Shown piece after piece: positions 13,010-25,100 of a DNA stretch of 64,000 nucleotides (the stretch's first letter is position 1; each line of letters begins with the position of its first letter). A program made the position numbers and the translations under genes. The notes below the pieces were generated by a model that ran no database searches, was not told the origin of the DNA, and saw only the letters and a list, made by a program, of their open reading frames with translations. The stretch is from Paralvinella palmiformis. Its lineage: Eukaryota > Annelida > Polychaeta > Terebellida > Alvinellidae. The DNA lies in NCBI GenBank assembly GCA_025642065.1, contig JAODUP010000942.1, positions 52,501 through 116,500 on the forward strand, given 5' to 3'.

Positions 13010-13385
13010 CCGCCTGGCTCCTAACCACAGTATATAGGGTCTCATGGCCGAGTGGTTATATTTCCTAATGAAACAACCTTATACACAGGTATTGATTGGA
13101 TTCGAACCCACAGCGTAGAAGTATGTGTGTTCACGCGCGCAAGTGTGTTGTCTATAAGTTCACAATTCTAAAAAAAAAACAGTCGAAAAATCAACAGTCC
13201 CTGACAATAAACTTAAACCATATTATATAAATGTTCTGGCGAAAACTATGCCTTAGTTGTAATTAAAAGATAGAGTATCGCAGTTAAATGAATAAACTGA
13301 GCATGTGCCCTTATAATAATAATATACAAAATTTGTATAGTACCCTATATAATGTGTAATTTAAGAAGATTTCTCTAATGTGCTT
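13010..13385 (+). repeat. tRNA-headed repeat, arm 1 of an inverted pair (SINE-like family D)
   Basis: Begins with a tRNA-like head (CATGGCCGAGTGGTTA, then GATTCGAACCC, resembling A and B boxes) and continues into an AT-rich body ending near TTAAGAAGATTTCTCT. The reverse complement of the whole unit is present at about 17905-18290 with very few differences. Confidence 0.75.
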
Positions 13386-15278
13386 AACATATAGAAACAT
13401 TGGATGCTTGTAGCTGATTCACTGAACGTGTGGGTGGTTTGTTTAGCTTCAGAACCGTTCACACCTGGGACATATCTAAGGTCGATAGGCGATTATGTCA
13501 TGAAACATCCCATAAACACAGGTGACTTAGTTAGATTCGAAACCTGGCATGGATGTTTGTAGCTGATTGTCATTAGAACGTGCTACAGGAACCCCCCTTT
13601 ACGGTTGAGTTAATTTTAGCACACGTATTACACACGATGCAATCTAAGCTTTTTTAATCAACAGCTAAAAGTGATCAATCTAAATCCCGTTCAATAGCTG
13701 ACACTTCACAAATATAATTATTGCATAATGTATCTTATCTGATATAGGACATATGATTACGGTGCTAAAACAAATCTCTGAGCTATTTTATGTTTCGAAT
13801 ATAAATATTAAATCGTTATGTGTCCGAACACGATACGTTCACAATGTATCTTGCGTTCAGGGGCGAATTAATTCAAATTTGCTTCACGTTGTGGACACAA
13901 CCATTGAATGAATACATCGATTTCGTCCACATGGACATGGGTGGTATATGGGGGCAACGTTTGTTGGGCCGTAGTGAATGGTGTCTCATCCTATTCGCCA
14001 TCACAACATCGACGTGTTTATTCTAAATACCGACCCAATGTTTACAGGTTGCGGCTACATAAAGACTCTAAACTCCGGATTCTCTCGAAATGTGCGGTCT
14101 AGCAATATGCTCAACAAAGCGCTATTGATCACCAAACGCTGTATGCACAAAAACATCCTAGGTACCTAGCTAGCATGTGTGTGTAGACACCCAATTCAAT
14201 GCCGTATCAAGCCTATATGGAATCTGGGATCTAAATAAAGAAAATAAATATTGTGTTTTTTGTGCGAGCAATGATCATCCGTGAGAAGCACGTCCATTAC
14301 AATTGTATTACAGTATGGACATAATTGTAGAAGAGAGCCAATATATCTACTGGTTTAATAATACTTTACACACTTGCAAATGATATTCTATGATCAATAT
14401 ACACTCTGTTTTAATTATGTTTATGCCCCACTGATAACTTTTTTAATGTGATGTTATGTAAAATGACCTCTGCCTGATTTTGTACATAATCTCTCTCTTT
14501 TTGTTTACTGTGATAATTAGTTACTCGTATTGTATTACTATGGACTGAGGGTCTGAAATAAAAATGTATTATTATTATTATTATTATTCTCTCATAAAAT
14601 ATTTACTCACTGGTTGAGAATCTTCTCATAAGAAGCGGCCAAAGTCGTGACAATTAATTCCACATCGTAATTCTAAATCGATACTTGATTGGATATTATA
14701 TGAATCGGCGATCGGATGCGTCTATAATTAGTGCTGGCGAATGCATAGCTACGTCATTGATCTAAGCCGAACCAGCTCGCAACGAGATGCGATTGATTAT
14801 CGCCTTTTAAACGTTAAATCTCACGAAATGGACACAGGACACCTCTTAATCCACTCCATTATAGGGATAGATATAACACACACACACACCGTACTCGATC
14901 GTGTAACAAAGATGGGAAATTGCGCTATCGGTTCTCTCAATGATGAATGAACGACTGAATCGATACGTTGTTAAAAGGTGCCCTAGCTTTAAGACTGACT
15001 TTACTAGCTATTAGTCATCGGTGTGGCATTGTTCAGTGACACCTTTGTACGATGGCCAGTTCTCTATTACGAACCTTCTCAGAGCTATGGGACAATTATT
15101 TCAGGCTGAGGGAACTTTCATTCACCAATGTCAATCAATGTATATCTCGCCAACGCACAATGAACATTGATTAAGCTTCATCTTCTGGTACAGGCCATGT
15201 AAATGGGTTTGTAGTGAGCTTTTACTTGATGTTAGAATTAGGATATGTTTCAGATAGTTCACACTTTGCCTTCTCCCA

Positions 15279-15329
<51 letters not shown>

Positions 15330-15925
15330 TGCGTGTGTGCGTGAATAACTTTCTCAGTGCGTGGTTATCCATTTATGTGGCCGTCTGTGTATTTTGGTTG
15401 CCTGTTTTCGTATTTGCCGAGTGACATGTAATAAACTAGTTGATAATTACGATATTGACAGCGATAACTAACATTACCTGTATGGAAACTATATCGAACT
15501 TGGATCAACAGGTACGAAAACGAAATGATCTGATCGCATAACGAAAATAAAATCTAATAATATTTGTTTACACCGGCTAAAACAAAGTCAGAACAATTAA
15601 AATAGCTTTAAATGTTGATACGAAAAACACAAACTCAGCGGATATATACGGAACGTATAGACACATAACACAGATCGAGTAACATGATATGACTAATAAC
15701 ACTACACAATAACATGAATATTATAACTGTGAGATATCTTTAACAAAATGACAAAGCAATTACTTACGAGACAAATGTATCATGTATGAACAAACAACTT
15801 GTATATTTAGTTTTGGAGGAAGACATCAATAAATGAAGACAAATTGTAGAACAGAGGGAGTACTCAAAATTAAGAACAAACCTGTACGATAATACAAAAC
15901 AGATGTTGTTACTGTTGGGGCCCCC

Positions 15926-16085
15926 TTCATGTATATATCAGGCTAAACTCACCAGCCAATCTCCGATGGCAGGAAAGTAAAATGAAAGATGAAACAACCT
16001 TTAGACATAGTCTGGTCGGGATTTGACCTTCGATCCGAAAGGTGTTTGACCAACCGCTCTACCAGTTAGGCCATGGAGATGTCTA
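15926..16085 (-). mobile_element. tRNA-derived SINE, family A
   Basis: On the minus strand it has the tRNA-like head (CTAACTGGTAGAGCGGTTGG, then a degenerate B-box) followed by the family body (TGTTTCATCTTTCATTTTAC) and the tail AGTTTAGCCTGA. More diverged than the 17.6 and 32.2 kb copies. Confidence 0.65.
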
Positions 16086-17578
16086 CAAAGCCCGTATATT
16101 TTAAAACGAGATATATTGTAATGTTACAGGGAGAAGTGTTACATGGGTGGTTACATCAGGGACGTACGGTCAAGGCGTTACTCCATAATGCAATGTCGTA
16201 CAAACACATTTCTAAATCGGATTCGACCTCGAAACTGGAAATTTGAAAATTGAGTACTCTTCAGGATAACATGACGAAGGTTGATATGTAATACAAGGAA
16301 GACTGTAGAGCAATTGTAGGAAGGTTCCGGATGGCACAAGAAGAGTGTGATGTATCGGGCTGGTCGCATACTGAAACCCAATATCAGCTCACACGAACAC
16401 AAACACACGCACGTACACACAAACACACGTTGTATATACTTGACGTAAACTTATCAATATCATTTATAAATCAATTATATCAAATCTGTCATCAAGCCAA
16501 ATCGAAACATGAAAACAGTTAATACAAAAACCATCTTGTTTAAATCAAATATAAGAACGAACTTACTTTCCTACTTATCTCAGCCACAATATTGTCTTGA
16601 TGTATATATTGTTGCAGGAGACACATTAAGATAATTAATACTATTAGCTCACAGATCTGTATGCAAATAGCAAACAATGCGAAAAGCGAGTTATATTGTT
16701 TCGTGTACTTGGCGCACTTTTATCAAATATTGCTTTTTATCGGCGCTAGATTGGTCAAACATGACGGTGAATAGATATAGGTATCATATATTGTTAACGT
16801 CACAAATAATCTTCTAGATATCTTGATGGATATATGTCAAGACATTTTTCTTATAGCTATTTATCTTATCTGTCTCGCTTGAATGCTCTCCAGCTGCTCC
16901 CGGTTAACAGGGTCGGTTCCGTGACCGATCGTAACAGAGTCATCCTAGATCCGGATAATCCCGAAGTATGCCTTCTCAAACACAGCCAGACTTATCCATG
17001 ACCTCGCTGTAGTCCGAAGAGAAACTGCTGCCAGCCAACGAAACATAGCTCATAATCTGTCTGTCAATCAGTATGTCTGTCTGTCTGTCTGTGTTTGTCG
17101 TGCTCCGAGTTGAGTAAACTTAGCTGAGTATAAGCCGATTTCTTTGCTAGACAGTGAGAGTGTGAAGTGATCGATATTAAGAGCGTCAATCTTGCCCGGC
17201 AGTAACTATTGACAAGAGAAGAATGACGTACACGTGCGTATGTCGCAAATGGGTCGAAAATGTAAACACGTTAAAAATTGCTAGAACGATATTAGATGTA
17301 ATTAGCTTTAAAATTCTAAAAGATCCCTCTATTATACTTCTTAGATTTGATACACCGAATTTTGATGTTTTTTTTCTTAGGCATTATGCCAGGAAGAGGC
17401 CCATATTGAATATATACATATTACATTGAACTGCATGTGGACTATTTCCAGGGTTTTCTAATGATACAACAAAAATAAAAAAATAACAATAAAATAATAC
17501 TAGACCTGGAGCGGTGATGAATTTCCTCCCTGAAACCCGTATCTGAGTTATATCAGCATCGAAAACTGATATCAGCAT

Positions 17579-17757
17579 CGAATGGTCTAGCGGTAGCGTG
17601 TTGGACCACAGATCACTACCACCCGTGTTCGAATCTCGGCGTGGGCATATCTGAAGGTTGTTTCATCTTTGAATTCACTTCATTACCTTTGGTGATTGCT
17701 CGGCCCAGTTAGCCTACTGTATGTACAAAATTGGCCGTAAAACATCAATCAGCATCG
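17579..17757 (+). mobile_element. tRNA-derived SINE, family A
   Basis: A well-preserved copy. The head is TGGTCTAGCGGTAGCGTGTT with the B-box GTTCGAATCTC; the body is TGTTTCATCTTTGAATTCAC; the tail is GGCCCAGTTAGCCTACTGTA, then TTGGCCGTAAAACATCAATC. It closely matches the copies at 32.15 and 50.79 kb. Confidence 0.85.
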
Positions 17758-17904
17758 AAAACTTATAGTAATAACCAGCGTCAGCTAGAAGACTTCCCTA
17801 ATTACACGTAACTCAATGTTCTGTACGTGTTACAGCATATGTTATACTGTTTGTGTAAAAGCTAGATCGTTATAAGATGTTACTCTGCTATATCTATTTT
17901 TTCT

Positions 17905-18290
17905 ACCTTAGAGAAATCTTCTTAAATTACACATTATATAGGATACTATACAAATTTTGTATATTATTATTATAAGGGGACATGCTCAGTTTATTCATTT
18001 TATTTAACTGCGATGATCTATTTTTTAATTACAACTAAGGTATAGTTTTCGCCAGAACATTTATATAATATGGTTTAAGTCTATTGTCAGGGACTGTTGA
18101 TTTTTCGACTGTCTTTTTTAGAATTGTGCACTTATAGACAACACACGTGCCCGCGTGAACACACATACTTCTACGCTGTGGGTTCGAATCCAATCAATAC
18201 CTGTGTATAAGGTTGTTTCCTTAGGAAATATAACCACTCAGCCATGAGACCTATATATATACTGTGGTTAGGAGACAGGCTAAATAAACC
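17905..18290 (-). repeat. tRNA-headed repeat, arm 2 of an inverted pair (SINE-like family D)
   Basis: Reverse complement of 13010-13385. Shared segments include GACTGTTGATTTTTCGACTG, GGTTCGAATCCAATCAATAC and TAACCACTCAGCCATGAGA, so the tRNA-like head lies at the right end here. Beyond the head there is a CT-rich tract (18300-18400), matching the GA-rich tract that precedes arm 1, so the inverted similarity may extend into simple sequence. Confidence 0.75.
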
Positions 18291-18428
18291 ACTTACTCTA
18301 TTTCTCTCTCTCCACACACCCCTCTCAATCTCTCTCTCAATCTCTCTTTATCTGTCTCAATCTCTATTTCTCTCTCTCAATCTCTCTATCTATCTCTCTC
18401 TATCACACACACCACGCACATACACAAA

Positions 18429-18429
<1 letters not shown>

Positions 18430-18493
<64 letters not shown>

Positions 18494-18500
18494 TATTATA
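18430..18500. repeat. Compound (CA)n(TA)n microsatellite
   Basis: A GCGC/CA run followed by TA repeats. It lies upstream of ACTR6 and has no coding sense. Confidence 0.95.
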
Positions 18501-19090
18501 ATGTTTGAATTCTGCATGATACTTCTTTACCACATGGTTATAATCATCTATATCGATAAGGGAATCAGACGAGGTATTCATCAGGAATTTTCGTAAATTA
18601 AATGATCAGGCCGATCGAGGTCTAGACAATGGCTCACAGATGGAATTAAGTGCCCTATTACTATATTAAAGCAGTGATACGGAACGGATTTTCTAAAACA
18701 ATATACATATATACGGTATTATTCAGATACGAAGTAAGCATCTAGATATTTAGTATAATATCTGGATAAATAAACTCTATATTTCTATTTTTCAACCGCT
18801 ATAAACTGAATATAAGTTATAACAGAATCCCGAGTACACAGCCTATATGGGTACATGCGAATAATCGGCAGCGTTACCTTCGGATTAACTTATAGTAATT
18901 AGTTTTAGTCAATATATGTGCACCTACTCACAATAACAAAAATAAAAACTATTTTAGTTACTGTAATAACAGCTAGACAATAAAACAAGCCTAGTTTACT
19001 TGTGTCTCCCTCTAGCGAATAAAGCAGAAAGTACAGCGTAATGTCGTGATTAGAACTACCGCCAATTTTGTGTTTTTGTTCACAATAAAG

Positions 19091-21106
19091 ATGTCTAAAA
19101 CAATTGTTCTAGACAATGGCGCATATACGGCTAAAATTGGTTACACAACCGAGAAGGATCCAAGGTAATTCAATAATTTAAATAGAACTAACTCATTAAA
19201 AACAAGAACAATCACCGGTATATCGGTTAATCTTGTATTATCGTGCATTTTCCGGTCTACTCAGGCTCAGCGACTGTACACAAACTCAGTTTTGTATGTG
19301 ACAAAAACATTTAAATTAAAGATAGAGAACTTATTTGTAATACTCCTTGACGAACAAGAATTAAACACTCCAATGGTATCTGTTTCATGATTATAGCTCA
19401 AATATTAAGGAAGTTAGACTACTTCTTCAAAAAAATTCATAACTTTCTTAATATTCAGGGAAACAGCTTGTCTAAATAATTAATTGATGTCTAAAAAAAC
19501 TACTGGTGTCTAAAAAACAAATTGATGTCTAAATAACTAAACTCCATCACAATGTCTAAATAACTAACTAATGCCTAAAAATAAATAACTAACTGATATC
19601 TAAGTAACTCATGTCTAAATAACTAACTGATGGCCAAATAACTAACTCAGTAACTGGTATATAAATAATTAATTAATGTCTAAAAAGTAAAAAAAATAAT
19701 TGATGTCTAAATATTTAAATAAGTAACTGGTGCTTAAATAACTAACTGGTGGCTAAATAACTAACTGCATTATATCTAAATAACTAACTAATGTCTAAAT
19801 AATTAATTGAGGTCTAAAAAGGTAAATTACTAAATATTTAAATAAGTAACTGATATCTAAATAACTAACTGATGGCTAAATAACTAACTAATGTCTACTA
19901 CACTAGGTGGATTTCCCAATGGCAACGGCGAACCAGAAAATATTGCAGCCAGCCAAATATTTTTCCACAAGCTGCTACAGATGTTCAAATGTACATACAA
20001 CTGAAACTTTCAGCAAATTAAACTTTAGAACATTATCTACATTTCATATATGTTTGTATTTATTTTAAAAGATTTGTTCAAGCTAATTTAGATGTCTTTT
20101 ATCAACACACCATTAATTCAATCTTTGGTCGATCATTAAAATTCGAAAACGAGACTAAAGTATGGAAAAGTTCTCATGTCATCCACCAGTCAAACCAATA
20201 AGAATACCTGTATATGCATCATGAATATTCATGAAAGTGGGTAGCCCCCAAAACGATCCGAAAGAAATGTCCATCTCAGCGGAGCAGGCTATGTGCACAA
20301 TCCAGAACACAAGAGCCATTTATACGCATGTACCTACAAAGTGACAAAACTTCAAAAGTGAAGAGACAAAAGGGAGAAATCCTTTTAAGTACATCATTTG
20401 AAAATGTAGCGGGTGAATACAATTTTGTTTATCTTTGATGATACCAGACATGGGGTCAATTCCGGAATTGGAATTGATGGTCAATTCCGGAATTGGAATT
20501 GATTATTTAAAAAAAAGGAATTGGAAGTGAGAAATTTTGAATTTGAATTTTCCTACAAAAATTTTATCCAAAAATTAATATACCATTTTTACAATGTTAA
20601 CACTTACATGTGGTGTTACCAATATACTCGAACCATAATGATCCAGAGCTTTGGTTCCTTATATATTTATATATATATATATATATAGCTTTGTTGTTGG
20701 CTTTGTAGTTTGGGGAGAATCCCCAGGCCGTCACTTATTAGGCACAGCCTCTATGTTCGAGTGGTTGAGAAACTCCTCCCCCACCACTCATGGGGAGCAG
20801 TACGGAAAGATGGAGCCGAGTATTTTTTTTATGTCCTCGGGATTTTTAACGTCCCCCTTTATTTTTAAGTAATTCAGTGGAGACAGCAGCACCATTTAAC
20901 GTGGTCAACTACCCACAAGGTTGTGAGCCAAGAAATTAATCTCTGGAGAAGTTTTGACCTCTTGCTGGGTTCGAACCTGTGACCGTTGGCACCAAGTACC
21001 GGGTGCTTAACTGCTAGGCCACCAGAGCTCACTATATATATATGTTTGTTTGTTTTGTTGTTCGGGAGAATCCCCAGGCTGTCGCTTAATCAGCACAGCC
21101 TCTCTC

Positions 21107-21144
<38 letters not shown>

Positions 21145-21690
21145 CAGACATGAACACTGACTGTTTAACAAATTAAAATGGTCTGGATACCATGGGCTCC
21201 ACCCCCACACAGCATACCTGTAATCTATATAGAGATATTGCTATTTAGGAATTAATTAATTTTATCATCTCACCCGGAATGCCAACTTGGAGCCAAAAAT
21301 TGCCACTTCTAAAACTGTGACTACTATAGCCTGTCCCCAGACCTAACTGTTTAATAACCATTTGACAGATTTTGTAAACCTGCCATATGTCATTGGTTTA
21401 GTACCCAGCAGGGTTGTGAAAGTAAATACAGGGTCTGACTCCTGCTGGGCGTAGCTAAGCAAATACATTCATTTCAAGGCTCCTAGTCCTACTGGACAGT
21501 GGAATATAAACACACCTTTGATGATTAGAAAATATATTGTTACATAGGGATGCACCCAAGATTATGATCCACCATGTGATGTAATACCTCTTTAGCTAAA
21601 AGTGCCTAGTGGTTAGCTAATTTTACCATGTTAACACTTACATGTGCTGTTACCAATATACTGGAACCAAATTGGTCCAGAACTTTGGTT

Positions 21691-21739
<49 letters not shown>

Positions 21740-22133
21740 AAATATGCACACTGACTGTGGCACTGCACATGTGCATTTAACCAATTAAAATGGTCTGGAT
21801 ACCTTGGGCTCCACCCACAACACAGTGACACCACCACATAGCATGCCTGTAATCTATATAGAGATATTGCTATTCAGGAGTTTACCCCCTTTCAATGTTT
21901 AGAACAGGCAAAATTAAATCAAATCCACAAATTAATTTACCATTTATTTTTTTAATTCAGAAATATTTCTTCCATGACAATCCTACTTGGAATATAAACT
22001 ACTCGGAGTATGTATTCCAAGTAGATACTTGGAGTATCTACTCATGGTAAAAAATATTAGGCAAAAAAAGAGTCAGAAAAATTTACAAAATGAAATTGAT
22101 TGGAATTGACAAATGAAATTTACTCCATGTCTG

Positions 22134-22164
<31 letters not shown>

Positions 22165-25100
22165 AGGTGTGGAATTGGAATTGATAAATTTGAGTTGGAA
22201 TTGACCAAATGGAATTGAGTGGAATTGGAATTGACCCCATGTCTGGATGATACACAACAGAACTTTTTATATATCTAGATATGTATCTAAATCTCAGCTC
22301 CCAATAGAGCATACAATGCATACTGCCATTCTAGGTGCAAAGCATTACTCAACCACATACTAGCATAGCCATCATGTCCTGTCAGGTTCTCATTTCTGGC
22401 TGAGTGAACCAGTCCCACATGACAGCATTGCAGCTCCGGAGCCTCGAACCCATGACCCTTTGGTTACGAATGCTATGCTCTAACTAACTGCTCGACTAAT
22501 AATCATTATTCCTAATTATAAATTAGTTAGTCTACATCTCTCTGAAGCAGTAAGTATACATAATTACATCATCATAATGTAATTATGTATATTTAATTTA
22601 CTGATTCAGTGAGTTGTAACCAATATATTATTATGGTAAACCTGTTTTGATTCAACCAGTGATCTGATCATATATTAAAACTTGGAGAATAATAATTACA
22701 TTCATATCTGATTCTTAAAATGATTGGTTATGATTAATGGGGAAAATTAAATGTCAGAAATAAAAAAATATTGTACATTATTTGACACTATCTTTATTTG
22801 ACCAGCAAAATAAAATAAGTGATGATCAAAGCACATTTTGAGCCTTTTCAATAGCATCCGATGCTATGCATCGTCTATTTTACAGTCCCTCGTCGCCGAT
22901 TTTATAGACAGAAAATCGGTCGGCACTTTGGTGTTTGGTGAAAAAGTGGCCTAGAATGCACCATGTACTCTGTTTTCCAACTTTTTCAGGGGACAGCCCC
23001 GTACCCGCCAAATTTCAAATGGGTCCTTGGAAAGTCCTAGAATTTGAAGATTTGGATTCCAGGCCTGGAATTGCTGTAGGGGTCCTTAAAAATCCTGGAA
23101 TTTGGACATTCATAATTATAAATTGGTTAACATGTGGTCTAGCAGAATTATTCAAATTGTTTAAAGGGGACTTTACAACCATTTTGGAAATCAATCAAGA
23201 TCGATGGATATGTGATGCGTAATATTCTAAGTGGATTACGCGAGTAGTTAATTTGCCCAATGAAGGAAACTGCTGTTTATGTTGAAAGTCATTTGATGTT
23301 TCAAATGTGGGTGAATCAGTGCTTCTCAGTCACATGTGTTCTAAGAACCACACCTCTAAAACGAAAGGTGTGTATTAACTATAATTACTGATATTTAATA
23401 TTGTACATATTTGACATGTATTTCTGTTTAGCAGACAGTTGTTTCTTATCTGCTTCAGTGTGTGATATCAGCAGTGGTACATCTGTTTGCCCTTCTTTGG
23501 GGTGGCAACGACACCAAACTCTGCTACTTCTACTGCCTTGCTTCGCCAACAATCGGGCATGATAACATTTGTTGGCAGAAACAAATCTTTGACTGCTGAA
23601 GTCATAACCTCACATTACAGCTACCAGAGCTGTGACAATGTTGCTGCACTTTTCGGCCACATGTCTCCTGACAGTGCCATTGCATCATCATTTACTTGAG
23701 GTGAAAGAAAGTGTGCATATGTAACATGCTTTGGTATTGCGCCATACTTAAAGCAACAACTTGTTAGAGATATAAAACAGCTTGATGGGTATGTGCTGAT
23801 GTTTGATGAATCTGTAAACAAAGCAATACAAACAAAGCAAATAGATATCCATTTATGATTTTGGAAAAATTAAAGGGTAGATTCACACTGTCTGACATCA
23901 CAATTCTGCAACAGACATGTTGGAAAAATCATGTCATATTTTGCAGAATATGAAATTGACATTTCAAAAGTCATATAACTGTCAATGGATGGACCAAATG
24001 TCAACTTAGATTACATGATCTACTAAATGAAGAGATTGGTGGTGGAGGAGTTGAAGTGCCGATTCTACTAAATGTTGGTATGTGTGGACTGCACACAGTG
24101 CACAATGCATTTAAAGCAGGGGCGAAGGCTCCTGGCTTGTGCGTTGAAGACATTATTTCCTCTCTGTATTGGCTATTTACAGATTCATCTGCTAGGAGGC
24201 AGCATTTTATGGACTTCACTTCAAGTGATTTGTTTTCACTCAAGTACTGCAAACATCGGTGGCTGGAGAATGTACCTGTTGCTCGAAGGGCACAGGGGAT
24301 GTGGCCCAGTATGTGCAAATATGTGAACACAATAAAGGTAGACAAATAGTAGACCATCATCCAAGTCTTACAAGATAGTTTGAGATTCAGTCATGATGTG
24401 CTTGTTCTGGGAAAGATGACATTAATTTTGCTGTGCAGTTGCACCCATTTCTTGTCATATTTGAAGTGACAATGCACTACTGCCTTTTGTATATACACAG
24501 TTGCACATAATGATTACTGGACTGTTGAAATGCTTTGTCAAGTCTTCAAAATAAAGTATGAAGACCCTGCAAGCTGTGATCATTTGATACCACATCAGGA
24601 ATGAAACAAGGTGGGAGCTGAAGTGTTAAACTCTTTACTGCATATATTGATCTCACCATTGATGCAGTAAACTCACTCGGCCCAGTTGACTGGCTGGAGA
24701 AAACTCATATCCTTTTATTGATGGATGATACCGCCATTATGGCTAAATCAAGAGAGAAAATGGCAGAAAAACTGAACACTCTAAAAATGAAACCAGAAGA
24801 GATTGGCATGATATTACATCCTACAAAATGCCAATATATTACAGTAAATACCCATGACACCGAACCTTTCAGATTTGAAAATGTAACAATCAGTCACACA
24901 GCAACTTACACATACCTTGGCACCAGGATAGAAAACTCAAGCATAGTAAAACAGGTTTCTCAGCACATGGATGTAAAGCAAGCACACACAAGGAAATTCA
25001 CATCATTTCTGACCAAGAACTTGGATGCTCCATACTCTATAAAATTAAAGGTGTGGAACAGTGCAATGAACGCTGCAATATTATATTCCAGTGAGACATG

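Larger units (their letters stand above)
10953..19090. other. Presumed intergenic region between the F-box/WD40 gene and ACTR6
   Basis: No exon with clear homology was found. The region holds tRNA-like repeat heads at about 11741-11830 (+) and 12160-12235 (-), a GA-rich tract at about 12299-12324, a G/A-rich tract at 12898-12990, a CT/TA tract at about 15275-15327, an ATT run at 14570-14588 and the SINE-like units listed separately. The 5' exons of the minus-strand F-box/WD40 gene should lie here, but I could not fix their boundaries. Confidence 0.5.

Noticed and set aside
13820..14169. Overlapping plus-strand open frames of about 65 codons
   Set aside because: No recognisable motif, no convincing splice sites, and three frames are open at once, as expected from chance in moderately GC-rich sequence.
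24001..24360. A 119-codon minus-strand open frame
   Set aside because: It is the antisense shadow of the hAT-like transposase pseudogene, whose plus-strand motifs are recognisable.
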